Notes: generated by a model from the sequence alone, not told the origin. DNA of 55,403 bases from an uncultured Christensenella sp. (GCA_949290565.1 CASESH010000030.1:1-55403), one strand, 5' to 3'. Shown: positions 6,663 to 16,348, counted from the stretch's first letter. A program made the numbers and translations.

Positions 6663-7546
6663 AAAAAATATTATTTTCTGGAAGTTGTGTTGCACTTATT
6701 ACTCCTTTTAAAAATAACAAAGTTGATTTTGTTAGTTTAAGAAGACTTATAAATTACCAATTAAAAAACAAAACTGATGCTATTCTTATATTAGGTACAA
6801 CAGGTGAACCTGCCACACTTAGTAAATCTGAAAAAATTAAAATTATAAAATTTGCTAGAAGATTAACTCAAAATAAGGCAATTTTACTTATTGGAACAGG
6901 ATGCAATAACACAAAGAAAACAATAGAAGAAAGTAAGATTGCTGTCGAAAATGGCGCCGATGGGTTATTGATTGTTACTCCTTATTACAATAAATGTACA
7001 CAAAAGGGACTTATTGAACATTACAAAAGTATTGCAAATCATATTGATATACCAATAATTGTTTATAATGTGCCATCAAGAACAGGAGTAAATATTAATG
7101 TTGAGACTATGTTAGAACTGTCTAAAATCCCACAAATTTGTGGAATAAAAGAAGCAAGTGGTAACATTGGTCAAATAATGAAGTTGGTTAATTTGTTAGG
7201 TGATAAAATTGCAATTTACTCTGGTGATGATAGTTTAAATTATTTGTTTATGTGTTTAGGAGCAGATGGAGTTATAAGTGTTACTGCAAACATTTTGCCA
7301 AGTGAAATAAAAAAACTTGTCGATAATTTTAATAAAAATGATTATATAAGTTCTAAAAATCTACATCATAAATTATTAGAAATTAATACAAATTTATTTA
7401 TTGAAGTTAATCCTATTCCTATAAAATATGCTTGTTCTATTTTAAAATTATGTAGAAATGAAATAAGATTACCTTTAACTCCTTTACAGGAGGAAAACGC
7501 CTTAATAATTAATAATTGTTTAAATGAATTAGGATTTAAGTTATAG
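6659..7546 (+). CDS. dapA: 4-hydroxy-tetrahydrodipicolinate synthase
   Basis: This 295-residue TIM-barrel aldolase condenses aspartate semialdehyde with pyruvate, the first committed step to diaminopimelate and lysine. The pyruvate-binding GTTGE (residues 46-50), catalytic Tyr136 in YNVPSRTG, Arg141 and the Schiff-base Lys164 in GIKEASGN are all present. The length is normal. It overlaps asd by 4 nt, implying translational coupling. In a sporulator the product also feeds dipicolinate for the spore core. Confidence 0.96.
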   Translation: MKKILFSGSCVALITPFKNNKVDFVSLRRLINYQLKNKTDAILILGTTGEPATLSKSEKIKIIKFARRLTQNKAILLIGTGCNNTKKTIEESKIAVENGADGLLIVTPYYNKCTQKGLIEHYKSIANHIDIPIIVYNVPSRTGVNINVETMLELSKIPQICGIKEASGNIGQIMKLVNLLGDKIAIYSGDDSLNYLFMCLGADGVISVTANILPSEIKKLVDNFNKNDYISSKNLHHKLLEINTNLFIEVNPIPIKYACSILKLCRNEIRLPLTPLQEENALIINNCLNELGFKL

Positions 7547-7580
7547 TTGAAATTTTATCAAAAACGTAATAATAAAATAG

Positions 7581-7612
7581 TTAAGTGAATTCTTTTTTTA
7601 GAGTTCACTTAA
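7581..7612 (+). repeat. Hairpin between dapA and dapB
   Basis: TTAAGTGAATTC at 7581-7592 pairs with GAGTTCACTTAA at 7601-7612 (12 bp, one T-G) around an 8-nt T-rich loop. The downstream sequence is not a clean T run. It is more likely a processing or partial attenuation site inside the operon than a full terminator. Confidence 0.5.
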
Positions 7613-7633
7613 TATATTTTATTAGGAGTAAAA

Positions 7634-8392
7634 ATGAAAGTTGCAATTAATGGATTTTTAGGTCAGATGGGTCAAAGTTTGTATAATTTACTTAAATCTG
7701 ATAATGAAATTGAGGTTGTTTGTGGGATAGATAAAAAGCAATTTAATCAAAGTACATTAAATAATTTTAGTAATTTATTATTATCAAATAACATTTATGA
7801 TGCAAAAAATTGTGATGTTATAATAGATTTTTCTTCATATTTAGCCTTAGAGCAACTTTTAGATTTTTGTGTCAAAAATAAAAAGGCTCTTATAATAGCA
7901 ACAACAGGACATTCAACTTATCAAGAACAAGCAATATACAATGCAAGTAAATTTATACCTATTTTTAAATCAGGCAATTTTAGTCAAGGTGTATATATCT
8001 TTTTGCAAGCAATTAAAGAAGTTGCAAAAAAAACATTAGATTATGATGTGGAAATTATAGAAACTCATCATAATAAAAAAGTTGATGTCCCAAGTGGAAC
8101 GGCAAAAATGATGTTTAATGAAGTAAAGGGTGTTCGTTTAGATAGTTTTGCAAATGTTGGCAGAAGAAATACTTTATCAAAAAAGAAATTAGAGGAAATT
8201 GGGATTCATTCTATTAGGGGAGGTGGCGTAGTTGGACAACATAAAATTTTATTTCTAGATAAGTTTGAAAGTATTAGTATTACTCATACTGCTTTTAGTA
8301 GAGAAGTATTTTGCGTTGGTGTGATTAAGGCTTGTAAGTTTATTAAAAATAAAGATAAAGGACTATATGAAATTAAGAACCTTTTTGAATAA
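7634..8392 (+). CDS. dapB: 4-hydroxy-tetrahydrodipicolinate reductase
   Basis: This 252-residue reductase makes tetrahydrodipicolinate, the second DAP step. The Rossmann loop INGFLGQMGQ lies near residues 5-14, and the conserved catalytic block ETHHNKKVDVPSGTA (about residues 143-157) contains the His pair and Lys of the family. The C-terminal GGGVVGQH and the HTAFSREVF segment are also typical. AGGAG precedes the ATG. It lies 87 nt after dapA, separated by a hairpin. The route from tetrahydrodipicolinate to DAP is not encoded in this window. Confidence 0.95.
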   Translation: MKVAINGFLGQMGQSLYNLLKSDNEIEVVCGIDKKQFNQSTLNNFSNLLLSNNIYDAKNCDVIIDFSSYLALEQLLDFCVKNKKALIIATTGHSTYQEQAIYNASKFIPIFKSGNFSQGVYIFLQAIKEVAKKTLDYDVEIIETHHNKKVDVPSGTAKMMFNEVKGVRLDSFANVGRRNTLSKKKLEEIGIHSIRGGGVVGQHKILFLDKFESISITHTAFSREVFCVGVIKACKFIKNKDKGLYEIKNLFE

Positions 8393-8424
8393 ATTTTTAT
8401 ATAAATTTATATAAGAGGTTTTAT

Positions 8425-9708
8425 ATGAAAAATATTGTTTGTAAATTTGGTGGTTCATCTTTATCTTGTGAGGAGAATATAAGAAAAGTATGTAAAATTG
8501 TCTTAGATTGTAAAAAAAATTTTGTTGTTGTTTCTGCACCTGGTAAAAGATATAGTGAAGATATAAAACTAACCGATTGTTTGATAAACTGTTTCAATTT
8601 ATCAAAAGAAAATAAGGATTTTTCTTTATTTTTTGATATGTTTAAAAACAGGTTTATAGAAATAAAAAAAGGTTTGAATGTCAATATAGATTTAGATAAA
8701 TATTTTAGTGAGATATATGAAAAAATAATTGAGCATAAAGAGTATGACTATATTATTTCTAGGGGAGAATTTCTAAATGCTTTAATTATTTCAAAATTTT
8801 TAAATTATGAGTTTTTGGATTCAAAAGATATTATATTTTTTGATGAAAATAATAAAATAGATTTACAAAAATCTCAATTAGAATTTAATAAATTAGTTAG
8901 AAAAAACTTATGTTATGTTATACCTGGCTTTTATGGGTTGGACTATAAGAATAAAATTAAAGTTTTTTCAAGAGGTGGTTCAGATATAACAGGGGCTTTA
9001 ATAAGTTTATTTGCGAAGTCATCAGTTTATGAAAACTTTACTGATGTTGATGGCTTTATGCAAGTTGACCCAAAAATTTGTAGAAAAGCAAAACTTATAA
9101 AAAAATTAAATTACTCTCAAACAAGAGCATTAACATTAACGGGAGCAAATGTATTACATCAAGATTGTATGAATTTTTTGAAGGAAAACGATATAGTTTT
9201 AAATCTTAGAAATACTTTCAATTTTAAAAATAAAGGAACTTTAATATATCCAGATAAAAAATTAAAAGAATTAAACTCTAAAATTATTGGTTTGTCTGGT
9301 AAAAAGGGAATGTCACTAGTTAATATTAAAAAATTAGATATAAAGAGACAATTTAATTTTTTAGGTCAATTTATAACTAATTTTGATAAAATGAATTTAG
9401 ATTTTTTAAGTTTAGGAATTGATTGTTTGAGTTTAGTAGTTGAAACTAATACTTTAAATGAAAATGACTTTAAGTCAATTTTAGACAAAGATTTTTTAGT
9501 TCAAATACAACCTAATGTTTCAATTATTTGTATTGCTTATAATATTTTTAGTCAAGACATTCAAAGTAGAATCTTTGATAGTTTAAAAAATTTAAATAAA
9601 GAAATTTATTTTGTTCAAAAAAGTTATAAAGATTTGTCTTTTATTATTGTTGTAAATGACACCTTTTTTGAAGATGTGATGCAAAATTTGTACAAAGATT
9701 TATTTTAA
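8425..9708 (+). CDS. lysC: Aspartate kinase
   Basis: This 427-residue kinase phosphorylates aspartate, the entry reaction for the three upstream genes. The amino-acid kinase domain covers about residues 1-285, with the N-terminal KFGGSSL loop, SRGEFLNA and the FSRGGSDITGA segment. The rest forms two ACT-type regulatory domains, more divergent than the catalytic part, which would bind lysine or another end product. An AGAGG site precedes the ATG. Placing the first pathway enzyme last in the operon is unusual but harmless. The operon ends at a strong terminator. Confidence 0.92.
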   Translation: MKNIVCKFGGSSLSCEENIRKVCKIVLDCKKNFVVVSAPGKRYSEDIKLTDCLINCFNLSKENKDFSLFFDMFKNRFIEIKKGLNVNIDLDKYFSEIYEKIIEHKEYDYIISRGEFLNALIISKFLNYEFLDSKDIIFFDENNKIDLQKSQLEFNKLVRKNLCYVIPGFYGLDYKNKIKVFSRGGSDITGALISLFAKSSVYENFTDVDGFMQVDPKICRKAKLIKKLNYSQTRALTLTGANVLHQDCMNFLKENDIVLNLRNTFNFKNKGTLIYPDKKLKELNSKIIGLSGKKGMSLVNIKKLDIKRQFNFLGQFITNFDKMNLDFLSLGIDCLSLVVETNTLNENDFKSILDKDFLVQIQPNVSIICIAYNIFSQDIQSRIFDSLKNLNKEIYFVQKSYKDLSFIIVVNDTFFEDVMQNLYKDLF

Positions 9709-9787
9709 GTTAGGCAAATTATTTAATAAAAACTATGAGTCGTTAGAATATTGTCTATTTAAAATTAAAAGGTTTTACTAATTATTT

Positions 9788-9819
9788 AAGTAGATAAAAT
9801 TACCTTATCTACTTTTTTT
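9788..9819 (+). terminator. Terminator of the DAP/lysine operon
   Basis: A perfect 10-bp stem (AAGTAGATAA with TTATCTACTT) with a 7-nt loop is followed by a T run. Confidence 0.9.
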
Positions 9820-9883
9820 ATTTATTTACATAATTTTCTAGACAAAAATTTGGTTTTAGGTGCAATATATTACGCTATTTTGT

Positions 9884-9911
9884 TTGAAATAAAATTTATT
9901 TTGTGTATAAT
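9884..9911 (+). promoter_or_regulatory. Promoter of plsX-rnc-smc-ftsY
   Basis: TTGAAA at 9884-9889 and a perfect TATAAT at 9906-9911 have a 16-nt spacer. I see no obvious FapR-type palindrome beside it. Confidence 0.65.
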
Positions 9912-9963
9912 AAAATTGTTAGTTTTAGTTAAATAATAACCAATGAAATTACAGGAGTTTAAA

Positions 9964-10983
9964 ATGATGAAAATTATTGTAGATTGCCATGGTAACGATT
10001 TAGGAGCAAGTGTGGCAGTTCAGGGTAGTCTTAGTGCAATAAGAAAATATGATGATATAAGTGTTGTTCTTGTTGGGTTAGAAGATGAAATAAAAAAAAT
10101 TTTGTTAACATATGATTATGATGAAAATAGGGTGGAAGTCTATCCAGCCAGTGAAATTATAACTAATGAGGAATCGCCTACCGAAGCAGTTAAAACAAAA
10201 AAAGATTCAAGTTTATGCAAGGCTTTTGAATTTTTAAAATTAGACAAAGATGCAGTAGGTCTAGTTTCATGTGGAAGTACAGGAGCAGTTTTAACAGCAT
10301 CTTTTTTAAAGGCAGGTAGGATTAAAGGAGTTTCAAGACCGGCGCTTTGTCCAATTCTTCCTACGCAAAATAATGGGAAAGTTATGCTAATAGATTCAGG
10401 TGCAAACGTTGATTGTAAGCCTATCAATTTGTGCCATTTTGCTCTTATGGCATCTGCCTATGCTAAGGCTTTCTTAGGTAAAGAAAACCCGTCTGTTGCT
10501 CTATTAAATATTGGAACGGAAGATAAAAAGGGAAATGAATTCTCACATGAATGTTTTAAACTACTTTCAAAAATGCCAATTAATTTTGTTGGTAATATGG
10601 AAGCAAGAGATTTTTTAAGTGGCAAATATGATATTGTTGTTGCAGATGGATTTTATGGAAATATTCTTTTAAAAAGTGTTGAAGGGACTGTTGGATTTGT
10701 TCTAAAAGAATTAAAAACAAATATAAAACAATCTTTTTTAAGTAAAATCGGGGCTTTATTTATGAAAAGAACCTTTCAAAATATGAAGGAAAAGTTAAAT
10801 GTAAGTAATCACGGTGGAGCAGCGTTTTTGGGTGTAAAAAAATTAGTTGTTAAAGGTCATGGGGCAGGCGACTCACTTGCTTTTGAACAGTGTATCGGTC
10901 AAGTTAGGACTCTTGCTAAAAATAATCTTTGTAAAGTGATTGAAAGTGAGATTTCGGCTTTGGGAGAAAATTTTGATGAATGA
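9964..10983 (+). CDS. plsX: Phosphate acyltransferase PlsX
   Basis: This 339-residue peripheral membrane enzyme converts acyl-ACP to acyl phosphate for PlsY in phosphatidic acid synthesis. The N-terminal IIVDCHGNDLGASVAVQG corresponds to the family's VDAMGGDxxP start, though it is more divergent. The SCGSTGAVL segment, RPALCPILPT and NHGGAAFLGV are conserved. The start is ATG 9964 (or 9967), 6-9 nt after AGGAG; the in-frame ATG at 9943 lies upstream of that site and is unlikely. rnc overlaps its 3' end. The usual rpmF neighbour is about 5.8 kb upstream, separated by the PepD-like and DAP genes, and no acpP or fab genes follow. Confidence 0.93.
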   Translation: MMKIIVDCHGNDLGASVAVQGSLSAIRKYDDISVVLVGLEDEIKKILLTYDYDENRVEVYPASEIITNEESPTEAVKTKKDSSLCKAFEFLKLDKDAVGLVSCGSTGAVLTASFLKAGRIKGVSRPALCPILPTQNNGKVMLIDSGANVDCKPINLCHFALMASAYAKAFLGKENPSVALLNIGTEDKKGNEFSHECFKLLSKMPINFVGNMEARDFLSGKYDIVVADGFYGNILLKSVEGTVGFVLKELKTNIKQSFLSKIGALFMKRTFQNMKEKLNVSNHGGAAFLGVKKLVVKGHGAGDSLAFEQCIGQVRTLAKNNLCKVIESEISALGENFDE

Positions 10984-11662
10984 TTTTGATTTTAAAAAAA
11001 TTGAAAAAATAATTCACTATTCTTTTAAAGATAAAAATATTTTAAAGACAGCATTTACTCATTCATCTTATGCAAATGAACATTCTGTTGAAAATAATGA
11101 AAGGTTAGAATTCTTAGGTGATTCAATATTGAACTTTGTTGTTGCAGAAGAACTCTTTTTTAAGTTTAAAGAAAGTGAAGGCAAAATGAGTAAATGGCGT
11201 TCTAAAATGGTAAATAGTGATAATTTATCTACAATAATTGACAACCTTGAATTACATAAGTATTTGTTGTTAGGAAAGAGTTTTAAAAATGTGAAAATAG
11301 CCAATTCTATTAAAGAAAATTTGTTTGAAAGTATAGTAGGGGCAATTTATGTTGACAGTAGTTTAGAAAAAGCCAAAAGGTTTGTTTTTAGGTTTATTCA
11401 AACTGAAAAAATTATTAAACAAAAAGATGTTGATTATAAAACTCTTTTACAGGAAAAAGTTCAGTTAGTTAAGGGCTCTAATTTGGTTTATTTTACTTAT
11501 GAACTTCCTGACCAAGAAGATACATTTTGCGCTGAGGTATATGTTAATGATATTTTTGTTTCAAGAAGCGTTGCCTCAACAAAGAAAAAGGCTCAAATGC
11601 AATGTGCTAAACTTGCATTAGAAAATACTAAACTTATTAATAGAATTCTTGAAAATAATTAA
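10976..11662 (+). CDS. rnc: Ribonuclease III
   Basis: This 228-residue double-strand-specific RNase processes rRNA and structured mRNA. The catalytic signature NERLEFLGDS is at residues 41-50, the second acidic site ENLFESIVGAIYVD near residues 115-128, and a double-stranded RNA binding domain fills about residues 150-225. The start is ATG 10976, with GGGAG 9 nt upstream; a GTG at 10940 lies far inside plsX. It overlaps plsX by 8 nt, implying coupling. The following smc gene is in the usual Firmicutes position. Confidence 0.95.
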   Translation: MNDFDFKKIEKIIHYSFKDKNILKTAFTHSSYANEHSVENNERLEFLGDSILNFVVAEELFFKFKESEGKMSKWRSKMVNSDNLSTIIDNLELHKYLLLGKSFKNVKIANSIKENLFESIVGAIYVDSSLEKAKRFVFRFIQTEKIIKQKDVDYKTLLQEKVQLVKGSNLVYFTYELPDQEDTFCAEVYVNDIFVSRSVASTKKKAQMQCAKLALENTKLINRILENN

Positions 11663-11676
11663 AAGGAACAATTAAG

Positions 11677-14600
11677 TTGAATTTTAAAAAGATTGAATTA
11701 GTTGGTTTTAAGTCTTTTGCAGACAAACTAGAAATTAAATTTGATACAGGTATAACAGGTATTGTTGGCCCTAATGGCTGTGGAAAGAGTAATGTTTCTG
11801 ATGCTATAAGGTGGGTTCTTGGAGAACAAAGTACTAAACTCTTGCGTAGTAGCAATATGCAAGAAGTTATTTTTAATGGAACAGAAAAGCGTAAAAGTAT
11901 GTCTTATTGTGAAGTTTCATTATTTTTTGATAATACCAACAGAATGTTTGACTTAAATTTTGATGAAGTTGCTTTTACTAGAAAGTTGTATAGGTCTGGC
12001 GAAAGTGAGTATATGATAAATGGTACTCCTTGTAGGCTTAAAGATATTACAAATGCTTTACACGATTCAGGTATTGGTAAAGAAGGTTATTCAATTATTG
12101 GACAAGGTAAGGTTGAGGAAATCATAAGTGCAAAACCTGAAAATAGAAGGGCAATTTTTGAGGAGGCTGCTGGGATTGCTAAGTTCAAGCAGAGAAAAAT
12201 AGAGTCTGAAAGAAAACTTGAAAGAACGCAAGAAAATCTTAATAGGGCTCTTGATGTTTTAGCAGAACAAGAAAAACAATTGGGACCATTAAAAAGACAG
12301 GCTGAAAATGCCAAGTTATTCCTAGGTTACAAAGAAGACTTAAAGTCGTTAGAAGTAAATGTTTATGTAAATCAGTATGAGAATGCAAGCTTTGTAAAGA
12401 AAGAGATTCAATCTAAAATTGATGGGTATAATGAAGAAATTGAAATTAAGCAAAATGAACTCGATAATATCAATGTATCATATGATAGCAAAATGGATGA
12501 AGTTGGGAAAATTGATAAAACTTTACAAGAGGTTAATGATACTATTCTAGATATGACTGTTCAACTTGAAAAAAGAACAGGTGAAACTAATGTTATAAAA
12601 GAAAGATTAAAATTTTTGACAGATGAAAGGGATTCACTTAAACAAGATTTAGAAAAAGAAAATTTAAACAAACAAAACTCTTTAAAATTAATTAGTCAAA
12701 ACGAGGAGATAAAAAATCAAAAGCAATCTTTATATAAAGATGTTTGTTTAAATCTTGAGAATTTAACAAATAAGTATTTGCAAATAGTAGATGAATTAAC
12801 CGGTGCTGAGGATGAAGCAACAAAACGTCAAAAAGAAATGATTGATGAACTTTCTAAGATGACAGATATAAAATCTAATTTATCTGCACTTAATGCCCAA
12901 AAAGATGCTTATTTAAGTAATATAGAAGATTTAGATGAAAAAATAACACTTTTGCAGTCAAAAATAAAGGATAAAGAAGAAGCACTCAGTGTTGCTCAAA
13001 AAACTGCAAATCAGGCTCTTGAAAGCTATGAAAATTTACAAAATGATTTATTAAAAAAACAAAAAGAATTTGATGATTTACAAAATAAAACAAGAGTAAA
13101 TAATGAAAAACTAGCGCAAGCATCTTCTAATATTCAAATTCTCCAAAACAAGAAAAAAGTTTTAGAAGATATGCAAAGAGATTTTGACGGTTATAACTAT
13201 TCAGTTAAAAGGCTTATGCAGGATAGTAAACTTCAAAAGGAATTGCAATCAAAAATTGTTGGTTTAGTTGCCTCTTGTATGACTATTCCTAAGGGTTTTG
13301 AAACTGCTATTGAAGTCAGTCTCGGTGGTGCTGTTCAGGATGTTATTACTAGGAACGAAGAAGATGCTAAGTTTTTGATTAATTACTTAAAAAGAAATAA
13401 TTATGGTAGGGCAACATTTTTACCTATTTCCTCAATGAAAGTTAGACTTTTAAATGATATAGAAAAGGCTATTGTCAATAAAAATAAAACTTATGGAATT
13501 GCTTCATCTGTTGTTAAATATGATTCTAGTTTAAAAAATATTTTTGAAAGTTTATTAGGTAGGACTGTTATAGTAAATACAACTGATGATGCAATTAGTC
13601 TTGCTAGGCAAACAAATTTTTCGTTTAGAATTGTTACTCTAGAAGGAGAAGTAATTAATCCACAAGGTTCTATTAGTGGAGGTAGTAAAAAGGCTGCTTC
13701 ATCTAATCTTTTGATGAGAGATAATGAAATCGAAAACTTAAATAATCAAATTTCTCAAATTACAAAATCTTTAAATAGTTGTAAAGAAGAAAAAGATAAT
13801 TTAGAAAAATTATTTATAGTTCTTTCAAAGGAAATTGATTCTTTACAAGAAAAACTACTTATTGCCCGAGTAGAGAGTGTAAAACAAAATCAAAACTACG
13901 AGCAACTTAGTGTTTATGTAGATGAGTTAAATAAAGAAAGAATTTCTTTAAGTCAAGAAAAAATTGATTATTCAACTAAAATCGAGGTTATTACCAAGGC
14001 TCTAAATTCCACCGGACAAAATGTGGATTTAAGTTTAGATGGCTCTATGCAGATAGAAAATAGCCAAAAATTGTTTGTTTCTTTGAGAACTCAAAGAGAT
14101 AGTCTTCAAAATCAAATTACTGAGTTAAAAATTCAAAAGACTGCACTTGAAGGAGAATTGTCTAATCTAACAAGCGAAATAAACCGTTTAGAAGAATATC
14201 TAACTGAGTTAAATTTTATTTTAGATGATTTAACCACAAACTTAAATAGAGTAGAATCAAATTTGGCTTTTGCTAATATCAGTGTTTCAAAACAATTAGA
14301 TAGCACTGATGATGATAATTTAAGAGTTAAAATAGAAAATGAAAAATTAAAATTAGTCGAACTTGATAAGAAAAAACAAACTTTGCAAGTTGATATTCAC
14401 TTGCTTGATGATGATAAGGCAAGGTTAATGAATGAAGTAAGTTCGGTTCAAGAAAAGAAATATCAGCAAACGGCTCTTTTAACAAAAGTTGATACTGATA
14501 TCGAAACTATGCAAGAAAAAATCTTTGAAGATTATGAATTAACATATACAACTTGTTTGCCATTAAAGATTGAAAATTTTGATGTCAAAGAGGGTATGAT

Positions 14601-15285
14601 TCAAATTAATAAAATTAAGAAAGAAATTTCTAAATTGGGTTATATTAATGTTAATGCTATCGAAGATTGCAAAGAGCTTATGGAAAGATATGAGGCTTTA
14701 AGTGCTCAGGCACAAGACCTTATTACTGCAAAAGAAGACTTAGAAAAGATTATAAAAGATTTAGCAAATGAAATGATAACTAGATTTGATAGTGAATTTG
14801 CCAAGATTCAAGCAAACTTTTCTAAGATATTTAGAGAGTTGTTTGGTGGTGGAAATGCTAAACTAGAACTTACCGAAAGTGAAGACCCTCTACAAGCAGG
14901 AGTGGAAATTGTTGCCGAACCACCTGGAAAAAAATTGCAAAGTATTACATTATTAAGTGGTGGTGAAAAAGCACTTACTGCAATTGCAATTCTTTTTGCA
15001 ATACTAAGACTAAGACCTATGCCATTTTGTCTTCTAGATGAAATTGAGGCTGCTCTTGATGATACAAATGTTTCAAGATTTGCCCAATATCTCAAAAACT
15101 TTTCAAAGGATACTCAGTTTATTGTTATCACTCACCGTAAACCTACAATGATGCTTACTGATTCTTTGTATGGTGTTACAATGGAAGAACCAGGGGTTAG
15201 TAAAATAGTTTCAGTAAAACTTGCAGATGCTATAAAAAATTCCTCTGAGGAACAAAATGCTAATGCAAAGACTAAATATGAGTAG
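11677..15285 (+). CDS. smc: Chromosome partition protein SMC
   Basis: This 1202-residue condensin ATPase acts in chromosome compaction and segregation with ScpA/ScpB (not in this window). It has an N-terminal Walker A GPNGCGKSN (residues 31-39), a first long coiled coil (about 170-500), a hinge (about 510-670), a return coiled coil (about 675-1010), and a C-terminal ATPase head with ABC signature LSGGEK at residue 1093 and Walker B CLLDEIEAALDD about 25-35 residues further. The start is TTG, 9 nt after AAGGA, and is the only start matching the family N-terminus MNFKKIELVGFKSF. It lies 14 nt after rnc. Confidence 0.97.
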   Translation: MNFKKIELVGFKSFADKLEIKFDTGITGIVGPNGCGKSNVSDAIRWVLGEQSTKLLRSSNMQEVIFNGTEKRKSMSYCEVSLFFDNTNRMFDLNFDEVAFTRKLYRSGESEYMINGTPCRLKDITNALHDSGIGKEGYSIIGQGKVEEIISAKPENRRAIFEEAAGIAKFKQRKIESERKLERTQENLNRALDVLAEQEKQLGPLKRQAENAKLFLGYKEDLKSLEVNVYVNQYENASFVKKEIQSKIDGYNEEIEIKQNELDNINVSYDSKMDEVGKIDKTLQEVNDTILDMTVQLEKRTGETNVIKERLKFLTDERDSLKQDLEKENLNKQNSLKLISQNEEIKNQKQSLYKDVCLNLENLTNKYLQIVDELTGAEDEATKRQKEMIDELSKMTDIKSNLSALNAQKDAYLSNIEDLDEKITLLQSKIKDKEEALSVAQKTANQALESYENLQNDLLKKQKEFDDLQNKTRVNNEKLAQASSNIQILQNKKKVLEDMQRDFDGYNYSVKRLMQDSKLQKELQSKIVGLVASCMTIPKGFETAIEVSLGGAVQDVITRNEEDAKFLINYLKRNNYGRATFLPISSMKVRLLNDIEKAIVNKNKTYGIASSVVKYDSSLKNIFESLLGRTVIVNTTDDAISLARQTNFSFRIVTLEGEVINPQGSISGGSKKAASSNLLMRDNEIENLNNQISQITKSLNSCKEEKDNLEKLFIVLSKEIDSLQEKLLIARVESVKQNQNYEQLSVYVDELNKERISLSQEKIDYSTKIEVITKALNSTGQNVDLSLDGSMQIENSQKLFVSLRTQRDSLQNQITELKIQKTALEGELSNLTSEINRLEEYLTELNFILDDLTTNLNRVESNLAFANISVSKQLDSTDDDNLRVKIENEKLKLVELDKKKQTLQVDIHLLDDDKARLMNEVSSVQEKKYQQTALLTKVDTDIETMQEKIFEDYELTYTTCLPLKIENFDVKEGMIQINKIKKEISKLGYINVNAIEDCKELMERYEALSAQAQDLITAKEDLEKIIKDLANEMITRFDSEFAKIQANFSKIFRELFGGGNAKLELTESEDPLQAGVEIVAEPPGKKLQSITLLSGGEKALTAIAILFAILRLRPMPFCLLDEIEAALDDTNVSRFAQYLKNFSKDTQFIVITHRKPTMMLTDSLYGVTMEEPGVSKIVSVKLADAIKNSSEEQNANAKTKYE

Positions 15286-15300
15286 TTAAAGGATTATATT

Positions 15301-16197
15301 ATGGGTTTATTTTCTAAAATTAAAAGTGGTTTAAAAAAAACAAAGGACGCTTTAATTAGTAAATTAAATGCTGTTTTTCGTGGTGGAGATATTGATGAAG
15401 ATTTTTATGATGATTTAGAGTTTGCTCTTATCAGTAGTGATATGGGAGTAGAAACTTCTAGTTTAATTATTAAATCTTTAAAAGATAGATTAAGGGAAAA
15501 ACATATTGTCAAACAAGAAATCGCTAGAAATGAATTAAAGTCAATTTTAATTGATGTTCTTGATAGCGTTCACAAAAAAGATTTCTCCTATCCATTAATC
15601 ATAACAATAGTTGGTGTGAATGGAGTTGGTAAAACAACTACCATAGGTAAACTTGCAAAATTCTTTAAAGATAAGAAAAAATCGGTTACTTTGGTAGCAG
15701 GAGATACTTTTAGAGCGGCGGCAAGCGACCAACTTGGAGAATGGGCAAAAAGAGTTGATGTGAAAATAGTTAAACATCAGGAAGGGGCAGATCCATCAGC
15801 CGTTGTGTATGATGGTATTTCTAGTGCTAAGGCAAAAAATACAGATGTTTTAATTGTTGATACAGCCGGTCGTTTGCATACAAAGATTAATTTGATGGAA
15901 GAACTTAAAAAAATAAATAGAATCGAAAATAGAGAATATCAAGAGGCTCAAAAGTTAAACTTTATTATTATTGATGCTACAATTGGGCAAAATTCTCTTG
16001 TGCAGGTCAATGCTTTTAAAGATGCTGTGGGTATAGATGGAATTATTCTTACAAAACTTGATGGAACTAGTAAGGGAGGTATTGTTTTTCCTATTATAAA
16101 AGAATTAAATACACCTGTTTATTTTATTGGAGTTGGAGAAAAAGTTGATGATTTGGAAGAATTTGATTCTAACAAATTTGTTGATGGAATATTGTAA
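15301..16197 (+). CDS. ftsY: Signal recognition particle receptor FtsY
   Basis: This 298-residue GTPase docks SRP-bound ribosomes at the membrane. It has only a short basic N-terminus before the NG domain. G1 is GVNGVGKTT (residues 105-113), then DTAGRLHTK and TKLDGTSKGG. The long acidic A domain of E. coli FtsY is missing, as is normal in Firmicutes. It follows smc by 15 nt and ends the plsX-rnc-smc-ftsY operon at a hairpin. Confidence 0.96.
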   Translation: MGLFSKIKSGLKKTKDALISKLNAVFRGGDIDEDFYDDLEFALISSDMGVETSSLIIKSLKDRLREKHIVKQEIARNELKSILIDVLDSVHKKDFSYPLIITIVGVNGVGKTTTIGKLAKFFKDKKKSVTLVAGDTFRAAASDQLGEWAKRVDVKIVKHQEGADPSAVVYDGISSAKAKNTDVLIVDTAGRLHTKINLMEELKKINRIENREYQEAQKLNFIIIDATIGQNSLVQVNAFKDAVGIDGIILTKLDGTSKGGIVFPIIKELNTPVYFIGVGEKVDDLEEFDSNKFVDGIL

Positions 16198-16256
16198 ATA
16201 ATGTATTAATATATTTTTTTAAAAATAATTTCTTCTTTTAAATGAATTCTAAAATG

Positions 16257-16293
16257 AAAGGATAGATTTATTTAATCTATTCTTTATTTTTTT
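16257..16293 (+). terminator. Terminator after ftsY
   Basis: A 12-bp stem (16257-16268 with 16274-16285, one G-T pair) with a 5-nt loop is followed by a T-rich run. The T run ends directly at the -35 of the next promoter. Confidence 0.85.
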
Positions 16294-16294
16294 G

Positions 16295-16322
16295 TTGACA
16301 AAATAGTAATAAAATATATAAT
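16295..16322 (+). promoter_or_regulatory. Promoter of ylxM-ffh
   Basis: A perfect TTGACA at 16295-16300 and TATAAT at 16317-16322 have a 16-nt spacer. The expected start is near 16329, at the left edge of a perfect palindrome. Confidence 0.85.
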
Positions 16323-16328
16323 GAATAT

Positions 16329-16348
16329 GTAAAGTAAAATTACTTTAC
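16329..16348 (+). promoter_or_regulatory. Palindrome at the predicted ylxM transcription start
   Basis: GTAAAGTAA at 16329-16337 and TTACTTTAC at 16340-16348 form a perfect 9-bp inverted repeat with 2 nt between. It covers the expected transcription start and lies 9 nt before the ylxM ATG, where no Shine-Dalgarno is visible. It could be a DNA operator or an RNA hairpin limiting translation. Confidence 0.55.

Noticed and set aside
10140..10427. Antisense 95-residue frame in plsX; similar frames in rnc, smc and rbgA
   Set aside because: Shadows of conserved coding sequence on the + strand; no promoter or ribosome binding site.
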